Shown: positions 33,690 to 45,635, numbered from the stretch's first letter. The stretch: 64,000 nt of DNA from Xiphydria camelus (GCA_963678675.1 OY783194.1:19694278-19758277); one strand, 5' to 3'. Notes: generated from the sequence alone by a model not told the origin. Program-made: numbers and translations.

Positions 33690-33778
33690 GCCTCCCCAGT
33701 GAAACGCCGCGTTATGGGCGGCGCTGGTATCGTTACGTCACTAGCTGAAAACGGTTCGCCTGCGCTAGATATCTAGGG
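33690..33778. mobile_element. TTAA-flanked element end, facing left
   Basis: GCGCAGGCGAACCG-type terminus, ending CTAGATATCTAGGG|TTAA (33779-33782). It is an inverted copy of the terminus at 35067, but the two face away from each other. These may be two separate piggyBac-like copies, or one element split by the 1.28 kb between them. Confidence 0.5.
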
Positions 33779-33782
33779 TTAA

Positions 33783-33963
33783 TATCTCGAAAACTATTGA
33801 GAAGTTATCGAGACATACTGCGGAAAAAATTTAGAGAATTTCAAGACGAAACGATTGGTTTTTATCTCATTTTAATAAAAAAAAAACCAATCGTTTCGTC
33901 TTGAAATTCTCTAAATTTTTTCCGCAGTATGTCTCGATAACTTCTCAATAGTTTTCGAAATAT
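33783..33963. mobile_element. Palindrome with ~80-bp arms
   Basis: TATCTCGAAAACTATTGAG at the left and its complement at the right enclose a 15-bp loop rich in A/T. Nearly perfect pairing throughout. It starts right after the TTAA of the preceding terminus. Confidence 0.8.
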
Positions 33964-34016
33964 TTAAGGTAGTACCTCCACGAGATCGTTGAATTAAGAA
34001 ATGGTTGAAATTTGAC

Positions 34017-34408
34017 ATATCGTCGCTTTGGTGGTGAACTGTTCTAACCCAGATAAACAAGAACTTGAGCTAGCGCGCTTTTAAGAAAGTTCGTCATCGA
34101 GAAACTCATGTTTTCTTCTCTAAAAGTGTAACCAGAAGACAAAACAAAACAATTTTTTGATATTTTTATTTAACGACTATGCCTAAAAACTTAGTTGCTA
34201 AAAGTACTAAGCTGCTTATGTCTATTCACTACAATAAAATGTGGGTTACGTCCTTTAGCAAATTTTGTGTTATAAGGACATTAAAAAGGTTGTGGGTTAG
34301 AATACTTATAGGAATCAAACTTTATGCTTTTTAGTGTTTGTTAACAGTCTTAACTCAATTTTACACTTTTTGTGGCTACGACTGTTCACCACCAAAGCGA
34401 CGATATAT
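34017..34408. mobile_element. ~390-bp MITE
   Basis: TIRs ACATATCGTCGCTTTGGTGG and an imperfect complement (CCACCAAAGCGACGATATATG). The TIRs are short (~35 bp). ATAT on both sides could be a 4-bp target. No coding content. Confidence 0.65.
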
Positions 34409-35066
34409 GTTATTTAATGCATTATCCAAACATCTCTGTGTAATTTAAATAAGTTTGACCACCCCAAACCTGAGATATTTACACTTGAAGTTGGCTTGAT
34501 TTACACGTAACAGATACGTTATGATGGGCAAAACAGTACGTCATTAATTTTACCGTCAAAACTAAAATTAAGAAGTTGATAAAAAACGAGGATAAGGTAG
34601 AATAAGATATCACGAATAATGTGAAAAAAAAATGAAAATGATTCACCATCTAGTTTCCGAGATATAACCATGAGAAGCCCTCACAATTTTGGTCGTACCT
34701 ATAGCATATATATCTGCAAGGCCTGCAAGCGAACGATTGCGTGGAGGGGGAACGGAACAGCGAGCCACCATCGTCGCTCATATGCTCGCAGAAGAGTGCG
34801 TCGTCTGTATATACAAGCTATTTCGTGTATTGGGGTAAAGCCCGGACGGTCCCGGCAAAAAGTTTACTGGCAATGGTAGATCAAAAACACAATATAGAAT
34901 ATATTTTACGGCAATAAATGATATCCATCGTCTTATCTATTAGTACCGAGTTAATATTGCGTAGTTTTCAATTTTATTTACTACTAATTAAACCAATTAT
35001 CAATATTTTAAACATGAACATGGTATGTAACTTGGTTGAGGTCGTCGCGGAGGAACTACCCCTTAA

Positions 35067-35165
35067 CCCTAGATATCTAGCGCAGGCGAACCGTTACCGG
35101 CTAGTGACGTCATGGCGCGGCGTGCCGCTCAACCGGCTGTTTCAAGTGGGCGGAGTTTATCGCAA
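35067..35165. mobile_element. TTAA-flanked element end, facing right
   Basis: TTAA (35063-35066) followed by CCCTAGATATCTAGCGCAGG, mirroring 33690-33778. The inner 40 bp are nearly identical; further out the match is looser. Confidence 0.5.
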
Positions 35166-35169
35166 ACTT

Positions 35170-35755
35170 TATTAATCTTTTACGGCTTAATTTCGCGCCC
35201 AGAAAAAAAAATAAAAAAACGTCCCAAATTTTTTTACGTGCTCAATCCATTTATGATGTAAAAAAATATGTGCAAGTTCCCTATTGAAAATAGCCTCATA
35301 CCTATATGTAGTTACTCCGATTAGATGTAGACTTTAGTACGCTTTAGCTTACGAACAATAATTTTTAGGCGGCGATTAAAAGATTATTTTTCTTTTGGCT
35401 AAAGTTAATGCTAACTTATTTTTGTAAAGCATTTTAACAGTAGTCTGTCTATTTTGGTTAAAAATAATTAGAGACTCGAAGCGTAAAATGATAATATAAT
35501 TATCATAAATATTTTAAACGAAGAGTGCAGAACATTGGAAGAAATTATCAATTTAATACCGCTGAAATATTTAGCTCTGTAATATAATCTGTTTGCTTCG
35601 GTTGAGCATGGGTTGCCGAATGCGCGAACCAATAGCAGGGCGGTTGAGTCCCCCGTCGTGCCAAATAGTAAGATATCGGATACGGGTTAGGAGGTAGGCA
35701 AAAAATGCTATTGCCTCTCGCGTTCGCCAGAGTCCATTCTCGGTGTAGGATGTAG
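35170..35755. other. No gene seen
   Basis: AT-rich sequence; no supported feature. Confidence 0.45.
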
Positions 35756-35759
35756 ATCC

Positions 35760-36292
35760 AGGGTGGCTAAAGCCTTGCGGGATTCTAAAATGCCATGACT
35801 TTTCCAGGTTTCCCAGAGCAAAAATGAGAGATTTCCAGGTATATTTTTTTAACGACAATGCCCCGTACTTGAACTGTAAACTTTAACAATTTTTTTCGCC
35901 CAACAATCTATATTGATTTCACTCTTTAAAAAAGACAGAGAGCGTCAAAAGCTGTATATTTAACACAGGAACAATGCGAGTGTCAACGTCGATTATCCCG
36001 AGTGAACACATAGGAGCCTCTCTGTTATACATTCTCCGTCCCTCTTGAACTTATGCAATTGGAATGGGCGACAGAAAAGCTCTGTTTATCTGCGTTAATT
36101 GACGCTCTTACTCATACGATTCCTATGTTGGGTATACAACCTATGACCCTGTAACATAAACATGAAACCTTTTTTTTTTTTCCAAGAAATTGGTTAAAAT
36201 GTCATGAAGTTTCCAAAACTTTTCCAGACCATAAAGAATCCATGACTTATTCAAGATTTCCAGAATTTCCAGGATCACTGGCCACCCTAAGA
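35760..36292. mobile_element. hAT-like non-autonomous element
   Basis: Ends AGGGTGGCTA and TGGCCACCCT, with inner similarity (CCATGACTTTTCCAGGTTTCC / complement). Flanks GTAGATCC and TAAGATCC resemble a decayed 8-bp duplication, as hAT elements make. No transposase frame. Confidence 0.65.
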
Positions 36293-36574
36293 TCCATGTG
36301 AACACTAGGTATACCTATTACTATAAATCTTATTTATATGTACAATTGGATAGAATATTTCAGAAATTGTTATTCAATGATCATTACTTCTTTTTCTTTA
36401 CATAAATACTGAGACGATCAACGTTTTTAATCAATTGAATAATATTATTACGTGATCGGGTATTGGGACCGCTATTTACCAATGGCGGCGCTCGCGGCGC
36501 TGCGGAAACATAGCGGATATTGGCGTACAGTAAGCCGCGTACATACTTCAAACTCTCCGACGACCGGTAGTATA

Positions 36575-36695
36575 CCGTATGTCCCACGCAGAACCGGCCA
36601 CTCACAGGGACATTGAAATTTGACTTCGGCCGCGCTTGGACGGTACTCGAGTTATTTATAGCGGTAGAGTGGCCGGTTCTGCGTGGGACATACGG
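36575..36695. mobile_element. CCGTATGTCC-family palindrome (copy 3)
   Basis: A 121-bp element with ends CCGTATGTCCCACGCAGAAC and the complement, flanked by TA (36573-36574 and 36696-36697). The arms are ~38 bp, with a 45-bp unpaired centre. Confidence 0.85.
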
Positions 36696-36915
36696 TACAG
36701 TTGATCCGAATGAATTCGTTTCATTGTTTGTGAAAATAAATGTCTATATTTCATTCTAAAAATGCCCACGTTGACGTTAGAAGAAATGTTCAAATTTGTG
36801 AAGAGTAACGAAAAATCGAGGAACATTAAAGGACAAAAGTCTTGACCTCGAAAAATTTATTTATTTGTGGTGTGAAATCAAGAAGTCACAAAGAAATTTA
36901 CTAATACTCGCTATA

Positions 36916-37660
36916 GGTTCGTTCCAACTAACATGAGAACTGGTTCTGAACTCGGCGGAGAGTGGGCAGTCTGACTTAGCCGTTCCAACAAACACAGAAC
37001 TGGTTCTGGAACGATTCCAAAGAGCGTTCCAACTAAACTGCGAACTGTAACAGAACGGTTCTAGAACGGTAATTCCAGTCCCTAGTTCTGAGTTGGGACG
37101 ATTTTCTAGCCCACGCGTAGTAAGGCGCGAGACGCGCTCTATTTGAATCGGTGAGTCCAAGAACAGTACAAATGCATAAAGATAGTTTCGAGAAAAAATG
37201 AAAAAACATAATAACTTCACAATGAGTTAATGGCCATGATATAAAAGTTGTGATAACTTTTTAGGTAAATGATAATTGAAAATAAAAAATCCGAAAAAAT
37301 CACTCCCCTCCAAGTTATAGAAGGAAAAAATGTATGCACTCTCTTGTACTCTTTTTGGACTCATCTTTCTTTTTCTGCTTTTTTGAATGTTTGTGCATGA
37401 TAAGCTCTTGAAAACTGTAATGTTTTTTACGTTTCAACAATTAGTTGAACTCACACATTCGCTTAGGATAACCCGTGATTTTCCGCAAAATGTATACAAT
37501 AGGTGGACAAGCCTCCCTGTGCTGTGTGCGATCCTGTATTCCAACACATCCCATGAATTCAGTTCTAGAACGCATCTGACTGGCGCATGCGCATTAAATA
37601 ATTCTTAACTAGTTCCAGGACGGTTCTAGAACTGTCCTAAAATGCTTGTTGGAACGAACC
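36916..37660. mobile_element. 745-bp TA-flanked element
   Basis: TIRs GGTTCGTTCCAAC and the complement lie between TA (36914-36915) and TA (37661-37662). Subterminal GAACTGGTTCT / AGAACGGTTCTAGAAC motifs recur on both sides. No recognised coding region. Confidence 0.7.
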
Positions 37661-37662
37661 TA

Positions 37663-38278
37663 ATGTCTTAAAACGAGTGGTTTGTCGGAATCGCCTCATG
37701 AAATAACCGGCATCATCGATATATACCGACATCGACAATAACCGACATTCTCGAACGCAGCATTTTCTGCGAATTATTTTCTTTTCTTGAATATTTTTAC
37801 AGGAATTCATGTTTGAAAAACTTTTGGAGCAGGTTAACACTTTTCAAGTACGTGAGAATCCAAAACGCCAATATCGGCCATGTTTTTGATGTGTAAACAT
37901 CTATGCTATGGCTCTGCGGTACGACCTTCCTGGGAAATTGAGCGTCAGACGTAAGTCATGTAGATGTGACTGCGTCAGTGTGTGTGTGGCGCTACTGCGC
38001 ATACTATTCGCGCAAGCTGGATTATCTCAACGGGAAAACATTTTAGAGAAAAATGTTTAATACAAAACTTTAAGGTATTTCAATGGTGACAGTCGTATTC
38101 AAATTTTTTGCTTCAGGACTTAGTACAACTGATCACAAACTGTATTACGCACGAACGAAACTTTTGAGTAACTCTGTACTCTGAGCTCCTTGCTACACAG
38201 AGACCTCCTGTGTACAAATGTACCTCACACATATACACTGCCTGGCCCGTTAATCGTGGCAACAGTGCTTCTCTCTCC
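37663..38278. other. No gene seen
   Basis: Mixed composition; nothing supported. Confidence 0.4.
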
Positions 38279-38613
38279 TTAAGGTAAGTCTATACCGGGA
38301 TACAAATATGTTGGCAACACGATAATCCGGTGTTGGCAACACGATAATCCGGTGTTGTCAACATGTATCCCGCCGACTTGCAACTCGCCGACGGATACTC
38401 GGCAACAGCCACTATCCGAATGTAGGTACAAACCGGGATACAAAATGTTGGCAACATGTTGGCAACACGAGTATCCCGTCGACTAGCGACAATTTAATTG
38501 CTACTCGTAAACTGCGGGCGGCATGACATCAAAGAAAGCTGTTGCCTGTTGCTTGTATCCGAGTTTCCCATTTGAAATGGGAAACATCGGAAACATCGCT
38601 CTCTCTGGACTAG

Positions 38614-38692
38614 AATCTACCTACCTACCTACCTATATATACCTAGCTACCTACCTACCTACCTACCTACCTATACCTACCTACCTACATAC
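38614..38692. repeat. (ACCT)n microsatellite
   Basis: CTACCTACCTAC runs interrupted by TATATA and AGCT, about 80 bp, inside the Harbinger-like element. Confidence 0.95.
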
Positions 38693-39237
38693 GATAATGT
38701 TCCGTCGCACGAGGGGCAGAATTTCAGAAGGTCGATTGAAACCTTTTAATAGTATCGATCATAAATAACATATATTTCTTGCCTAAATTTTTCATTGAAT
38801 GCCACATTATACGGGCCGCACAGTGTTCACATGGCAGATCGGACGGCGTATCGTATTTCTCATTTTACAAAGCAGTACTCTCTCACTACATGTGTATGTT
38901 CTTTCTAGATTGAAAATAAAGGCACGTAATTATTTCTCTCGGCAGAGGCACTCTCCCGATGCGTGATTTCGCGCATACGGCTGCCAAGTGGCACGTGCGA
39001 ATATCAAGCCACGTTTAGGCTTCTGTCGGTAAATTTGAGCCGCGTCAAAGGAGCTTCGAAATATAGCGGTATCTATTACCGCGGGCACTGCAGAAAATGA
39101 CTCATTCTGACCTGTCCCATATCGCCCGCCTCGCCGGGGGTATGTTTCGGCGAATCTAGGCTACCTGAAGGGTTAATTGCCGGACGAGTCGTAATGAACC
39201 CCTTACCACAAAAAAATACCCATTGTAATAGATACCG

Positions 39238-39471
39238 CTATACTTTGAATATTAAATGAGCTTTGTAAAGGGGAGAAATGAATTCAATACATGACTGATG
39301 CAGTTGATGGCCAATTAGGGAACACTTAATGACAAGTAACTCCGCCATTAAATTGTCACCATAGCTTGTCCCGTTTTGTAAAAACTGTCGCTGCCTCCAC
39401 CTTCTTTTTCGCTTCTGGGAGGCTATTATGATGAAAGCAGGACTAACACCAGCAGCAATAGACGGTTCCAT
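39238..39471 (-). pseudogene. Fragment of Harbinger-type nuclease N-terminus
   Basis: The ATG at 39471 opens a 77-residue frame with SQKRKRRWRQRQFLQNGTSY then GDNLMAEL. The basic RRWxxRxxxxNRxxYG...LxxEL pattern is that of the N-terminal part of PIF/Harbinger (HARBI1-like) transposases, just before the FRNFxRM motif. The frame ends before the DDE domain. Agreement with the TTA target supports it. Confidence 0.5.
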
Positions 39472-39709
39472 TTTTTAACATCAAGACTCCGTTTCGTTTG
39501 AACGCTCAACTGGTTCTGATCGCATGTATCCGGATACAAGTCGATGTATCCAACAGTATGTTGCCAACAGCGACATCGTGTTGGCAACACTCAATGTTGA
39601 TGTTGCCAACAGCGATGTTGATGTTGCCAACAGCGATGTTGCCAACAGCCATAAACGTGTTGCCAACATGTTGCCAACATTTTGTATCCCGGTCTAAACG
39701 TACCTTTAG

Positions 39710-40255
39710 AATACCGCTATGTGCCTGCCACTACGTGCCGTAGTGGGGGCTGCCGCGCCATGCCACTGGCTATCCCCTCTCCGGTAGCAAAAGTACTACT
39801 GAGTCCCATAGTCACAGGAGAGGGCCAAATCAGCTGTGCGTACTGTTGCCACATCATCGTTACTCGTCCCCACCACTTTGCAGTTTCAAGAAAAATCTCA
39901 GTTTTTAAGTTATAATTTCTCTGAAACTATATGGCTCAGCACTTCCAGTTTTTGTGAACATAATCCTACAATATCATTTTATTCGCCGTTAGTTTTTCTT
40001 TAACATTGTAAGATTGGTTCTGTAGTTATAGCTCAAAACGTCACTGAGGTACCGTCTTTCTACATGTTAGCCATTGAAAGTCAGTGTAGAAAATGCTACT
40101 TTGAATTAACATTTTCTTTTAAACTACATGGCTCAGCCTTTTGAAATTTTGGGAATCAATGGGTAATATTTCAGTCTTTTGATTGGCAAAATTTCATGAG
40201 ATTCGTAAGAAAAACGCAAAACCATGGAAATACCTTAAGGATTTTCCCTTGGCTA
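39710..40255. other. No gene; short hairpins
   Basis: CCACTACGTGCCGTAGTGG at 39727-39745 is a perfect short hairpin. Otherwise unassigned. Confidence 0.4.
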
Positions 40256-41068
40256 CCCAGTGGTCGTATTGGATTTGACCTTGACCGTGACCTTTAAGGT
40301 AATATCAAATGCCTTCCTAAACCGTTCATCCGATTGCGATGAAACTTTGGGGAATGGTTCGACGCATGCCCGCGAAGGTTTCTGAGTTAGTAAATCTTAT
40401 ACAGGGTGTTCAAAAAGTACCGGTACGAATGATTATTATGCCTTCCTAAACCGTTCATCCTATTGCGATGAAACTTTGGGGAATGGTTGGACGCATGCCC
40501 GCGAAGGTTTCTGAGTTAGTAAATCTTATAAAAGGTGTTCAAAAAGTGCCGGTACTGATGATTATTATGCCTTCCTAAACCGTTCATCCCATTGCGATGA
40601 AAAGTTGGGGAATGGTTGGACGCATGCCCGCGAAGGTTTCTGAGTTAGTAAATCTTATACAGGGTGTTCAAAAAGTACCGGTACGGATGATTATTATGCC
40701 TTCCTAAACCGTTCATCCGATTGCGATGAAAATTTGGGGAACAGTTGAACGCATATCCGCGAAGGCTTCTGAGTTAGTAAATCTTATACAGGGTGTTCAA
40801 AAAGTCGAACTATATTTGACCTAAATTTGACCTCCGCTGACAATAAAGGTAACATGAAAAAAATGGTCAAGGACACATTTGAACGTGAAAAAAAATTAAT
40901 TTGACCTTGATATAACCTTGAAGGTCATGGTCAAGGTCAAATCCAATATGACCATTGCGTATCCCGGGAAAAATACTAAAAGTTTTGTATTAAAAATGTA
41001 TTTAAACAATGGTGGACGGACAAAATCAATCCACAATCTACCCGTGCGAAGCCGGGACGGGCTGCTAG
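40250..41068 (+). mobile_element. Helitron-like element with internal minisatellite
   Basis: The 3' end has the hairpin CCCGTGCGAAGCCGGGACGGG-type sequence (41041-41061) followed by CTG and CTAG|T, the expected Helitron terminus. Upstream, inverted segments (GGTCGTATTGGATTTGACC at 40262 and its complement near 40935) flank a 129-bp tandem array. Internal minisatellites are common in non-autonomous arthropod Helitrons. The 5' end was not identified. Confidence 0.5.
40311..40805. repeat. 129-bp minisatellite, ~3.8 copies
   Basis: Units start GCCTTCCTAAACCGTTCATC at 40311, 40440, 40569 and 40698, a constant 129-bp period. The last copy is cut at ACAGGGTGTTCAAAAAGT. The copies differ by only a few bases each, so the array is young or kept homogeneous. 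Confidence 0.95.
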
Positions 41069-41449
41069 TAAGTTATAAATCTAATATAATAATAAATATT
41101 TTATTATAGAAAAAATGAAACTTCTTTATGTCGAACTACGACGTCATATTTCCCAATTAAACTCGAACCGCAGATAATTGTAAGATGTTTACACATCCTC
41201 CGTGAGTACAACGGCACTCACACCTTTTTTTTAGTACACGCTTTGCCGTCAGGTACCGCATTCATTTCTAGCGTCCCCAATAGCGGAGAGTGGCCAAAAA
41301 ATAGCGAACTTACTGACATCCCAACTGACATTGCACTGTACTGTCGGATGTCGGTAAATTAAGTAATTTTCGGCCCTTCTCGGCCATATATCGAGAGCCA
41401 TTGTGCTATATACATAGAGGGAACAAGAATGCTTCAGCAGTCTGAGTAA

Positions 41450-41585
41450 CTCGCTATTGGCTGGTGCTGGCTGTCACTCAGAGAGAGACAAAGGGTTATG
41501 AGTCGAGCGACTAGCTATTGGCTGCAGCGCTAACCACGCCAACTGTGCTTAATCTGACACTCTTTATATAAAAGTATTACCAAAG
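41450..41585 (+). promoter_or_regulatory. Promoter-like region
   Basis: Two copies of CTATTGGCTG (inverted CCAAT box) near 41453 and 41516 precede TTTATATAAAAG near 41570. The arrangement looks like a core promoter, but no convincing gene follows. Chance is possible. Confidence 0.25.
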
Positions 41586-41902
41586 ATATTTATATTGTAC
41601 ACAGTAGTCTCTGAATAATTTTCCATGTTCAGGACAGTAGGAATTGAAATGAAAAATTAATGAAAACCCCCATTATGACAGCGCTCAATTAATTAAGCAC
41701 CGTCTTTTGTTTTATAATTATGTTTGGTGTACGCTGGCCTGCAGTATTGAGAGATATGCGCAGAAACGTTGTGCGGAAATCAAAGGTCTACGGCGTATAC
41801 TGTGCAATATTAGGGAGTATTACGCCGTCCACGTTGAAAATTAACTTTATAATTATATGTGAGAGGAGAAGGAGAAAATTATCGAGTCTAGCGTATATAT
41901 TA

Positions 41903-41976
41903 GGTGTACAATTTTGCTTCCGCCGTTTTTCTCGTAAGCCTTTTATAGGAAAACGGCGGAAGCGAAGTTGTACACC
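41903..41976. mobile_element. 74-bp palindromic element, TA target
   Basis: GGTGTACAATTTTGCTTCCG and its near complement enclose a ~15-bp loop; TA flanks both sides (41901-41902 and 41977-41978). Among the smallest TE-like palindromes in the window. Confidence 0.65.
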
Positions 41977-41979
41977 TAA

Positions 41980-42920
41980 TATTTCATTTTTTAAATCTGA
42001 ATATGGTACGTGCTAAAGTAATTTAATTGAGTACAAACTTTGAACGCCTTAATTTTTATAAGTATGAAGGACACATACTCCGAAATAAGTCAATAACAAA
42101 AGAGATCGAAAATAAAGACTATCCTAGTACCAAAGGTATTTAATTAAGAAAAAAACGGTTATCGGGAACGGTTTTACTTTTTAGTGATTCTGCAACAACC
42201 ACTCGAAGTGAAGTTATTTAAGAAATCGTACAGCAACCTTACTATTCAAAAGATGTGTGCTGAAACGCACAACGACTTATACACTAGTTTAAGAGCCTTA
42301 TCACCTCCCCCCCCCCAAACCATTACCATTATATAATCAACTTCTGGATGAGTTATCAGTTTTCCTCGTTCGAATAAACGATGGCATGTATTTTCTGGAA
42401 CACATGTGATGCATGTATGTATAGGTACTACCATTCTTCGCATATTTCCTTCGCTATTCGGCACTATTCGCACCTAAGCGTAAGTGGTGATTGTATTAGA
42501 TTACTCGATGAATAGGACACAATGACTGGAATAAGTGCTGCCAAAACTGATCCCAAGAGGAAACTCGAGTGTTAGTCGTTCCTTCAGCGGAGAGAGTAAT
42601 GAGGAACCAGTTCGGTAATTGATCCCAATTAATGTTAAAGCGTCGAAGCGTCATAAATCTGGAAATCTGAAAAGCAAATGGTAACAGTTAAATGAATGAA
42701 TAGTAGAATGAACTTTGCCGCTTTGGAAGATCATTACGAAATCTTACATATAAACCCTAATAGGAAAAATTCCTACAAAAAATTATGGAGTTTGGAACAC
42801 CTTCTTAGCAAAGTTGTAAAGGTGTGGCGGAAAATTTCATAATCGTCTGCTGAATAGAAATAACTTTTCGTACATTTTTATAGATAATTATATTTTCGTT
42901 GAAACAATTTAGCTTCTTAT
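41980..42920. other. No gene seen
   Basis: Unassigned; a C-run at about 42307-42316. Confidence 0.4.
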
Positions 42921-42924
42921 AATT

Positions 42925-43003
42925 ATTTATAAAAGCTATATATATTAACGAGTTTATATATATATACTATATATAGCTATATAAATGCTATATATATTAA
43001 CTG
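42925..43003. repeat. AT-rich repeat with GCTATATATATTAAC units
   Basis: GCTATATATATTAAC occurs twice, with (TA)n between, just before the next element. Confidence 0.7.
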
Positions 43004-43034
43004 TAAATGACTACCAATAATACTATCATGACAC

Positions 43035-44546
43035 CCCGAGTCGAAGATTTTGACCTAGTAAGCCCTGCTAAGAATGAACGTTTGCAGGTCTAAAAGGAAT
43101 GAACCAGGTCTTCGTGAAATGTAGAAAGTAAACCTTGCTTGTCCTTCCATAGCCTAGTTACGGTGAATATCAGATGCAAACAGGTCTAACACGGACTTTT
43201 CACAGTAGACCTGGGAAAGCCGTTATTATCCTATCGCAGGTACTAACCAGGTCTAAGAAGGCCTTCTGAATTTTGTTTCCCCCACCCTTTTTCCCTTCCT
43301 CCCACGTATACCGCATGTCCCATAAGAAACGCAAGAAGCGACATTTACCTTCGGCAGTATTTGCCGACGATGCATGAGTCGGTATATGCGCACCGTCGGT
43401 AAATACTGCCGAAGGTAAATGTCGCTTATTGCGCTTCTTATGGGACATACGGTAAATAAATATGCAGTTATTTAATTTGTATTTAACACATTTAGTGTCA
43501 TGAACGTCACGTGTCGAAAAATCGTGTTCAAAAATTGTCTGCGGCGAACGAACGAAAATTACGTCCGCCATTTCGACCCGGAATCGGCCTATGGACTCGA
43601 CAGTAAGGCTAGGCCGACTCCTGCCTTAGATGCCCTGTGGTCCTCTTATATAGAAATTTACTGAAGTTTTCCTACCGAGAGCCGACAGTCGGGGGCCAGG
43701 ATCCGCGAGCCGAGGGTCGAGAGGGTCGGCGCTATCTGGCGTCAGGCCGCCAAAGCATGACGGGTCGCCACATGACAAACTTTAATTAAACATAAACTAT
43801 CACAAAATATTTAAACAAGATAACTGATCATTTTCTTTTTTACAAATACCTATTGTTAAGGGGTTTAAAGAGTAGATAAATACCAAAAGTATTTAAAAAT
43901 CTGACACAGGCAAGTTCCCTATTAATTAATTATTATTTGAAAACCACTAAATGTATTAAATAACATAATTTATGAAAATTATAGTAAATTTGAGGTCAGA
44001 TTTTTATTATATTCTTTTCGTTGAAAGAGAAATGAGTTGAGAAAATAGGAACATCATATTCCTCACTCCTTCCCTTTCCCGCTATAATAATTCCTCTTCC
44101 AATGAAGAAAATTAAATTTTAATTTTATTTATCTATACTTTATTCATTCACAAAAATGTGTATATTTTTATTGATTAATTGATTGATTCATCAACATTAT
44201 AGAGAGAGGAATTAATAAAATTGCTAATACATTGCCCCCCCCCCTTTCCTTTCAATTCAAGGCTACCTATAAATAATTTTCCGTTCAGAATGTTTAATTG
44301 ATTATCTATGAATTTTAAATTATACGAAAAAGAGCTAAACAGACGTGTTAGGACATCCACTAGCTTGAAAGAATATATCCGACTTATTAAGGACAGTGAA
44401 GGCCATATTTACACATCAGGACAACTCAGGTTTTAGAGGAAAATCCCTTTACAGGTATTCTAAGACTCTACCCGGTCTACCCAGGTCTAAACAGACCTTA
44501 AAGCAGGTCTATTCAGAATGGAACAGGTCAAAATCTTCGACTCGGG
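43035..44546. mobile_element. 1.5-kb element with CAGGTCTA subterminal repeats
   Basis: TIRs CCCGAGTCGAAGATTTTGAC and the complement. CAGGTCTA (or its complement) occurs about nine times within ~250 bp of either end, as expected for transposase-binding subterminal repeats. The interior has no recognised gene and contains a CCGTATGTCC-type palindrome. The target duplication was not resolved. Confidence 0.65.
43311..43452. mobile_element. CCGTATGTCC-family palindrome (copy 4)
   Basis: 142 bp, ends CCGCATGTCCCATAAGAA (left) and complement of CCGTATGTCCCATAAGAA (right), TA on both sides (43309-43310 and 43453-43454). The arms are ~60 bp. Confidence 0.85.
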
Positions 44547-45635
44547 ACTATGTAAAAGATTCTTGGATCTATTTCTATAAAGAACTACAAGATTTTTATT
44601 AAAAAATCCACTAGAATGGAAGAACTTCTAAAATAATATACCAATTCCATAAGTTTTCACAGTTTTTTCATGTTTCTTGTAATCTATTTTGAAGATGGAT
44701 GCCTCTTAATAAATCATGAATGTATGAGTTTGAGCAAGAACGCCACTCGCAAAGCGACTCCCCGATTAAGAGCTTTCTTTTTCTACAGCAAGTGGAAAAA
44801 GAAATCAGTAAAGGGCGAAGAGCCATCGAAAGGGATATGGGTGATTCTACTGAAATTGTGATATTTTTGTCCACCATGTTTTTTATCTCTAAACTATTGA
44901 TAATCTCGCAATTCCGTATGATTTTCTTATGTACTTATATTATTTAAAGTTTTCAGTCCCAAACTATCCTTACCGACCGTGCTCAAGTCCCACGAGTACG
45001 CAAAAACAATCTTAAATGTCAGTACCGTGGCATGTCCATTTTCAAGAAATAAATGTTTCCGCCATATTTACTACTATTATTTACAGTGCAATTTTGATAC
45101 CCATAATCAGTGTTTAAAAGGGTTCTAGTATCAACAAATTTACGCTAATTAATCAACTTAATATTTGGTTTCAAGGCGGTAAACAGTGTTTAAAGTTTGT
45201 CCACTAGTTTTGAGCAAATGTGTCACTTTTTATTTTGACTGCGGTGTTAGTGCTTCAAATGTATCAAATACATCGTTGGTGACCGCTCAAATTATCAAAT
45301 TTCGGAGTGGAGCAGCTTAACTTATACGAAAAAGGTATGTCATAAAATTTTCTGTCAGTAGGGGAGAGTGCCCTAACTCCGACCGGTGGTCTAACTCCGA
45401 CTCCCCCCCCCCCCCCCCCCTCTAGAAACAATGTAGTGAAGTTCATGTTCAAATCGCTTATGCTGTCCTATGCGCATTATGTTTACAACTATTTGGATGT
45501 TGGTAGTCATGTTCTAAGAAGGGATCGGGATTATCGTTAATCGGGATTTTATTCAGCCCCATCATATCAAAGTTTACAGAATATTCATAGATATTGGATC
45601 AATGTAATTTAATGACAATGCGTTCGTGGTCCATT
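44547..45635. other. No gene; poly-C run
   Basis: A run of about 19 C at 45402-45420 follows the pair GTGCCCTAACTCCGACC / GGTCTAACTCCGACT. No coding feature supported. Confidence 0.5.

Larger units (their letters stand above)
38282..39705. mobile_element. PIF/Harbinger-like element, TTA target
   Basis: TIRs AGGTAAGTCTATACCGGGAT / AGGTACGTTTAGACCGGGAT lie between TTA (38279-38281) and TTA (39706-39708), the 3-bp target used by PIF/Harbinger. Both subterminal regions are built from repeated TGTTGGCAACA-type palindromes. A minus-strand frame (39238-39471) fits the start of a Harbinger nuclease. 1.42 kb, so internally deleted. Confidence 0.75.

Noticed and set aside
43200..43571. 123-codon minus-strand frame
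   Set aside because: It crosses a palindromic element (43311-43452), so the open frame is produced by the insertion and is not a conserved gene.
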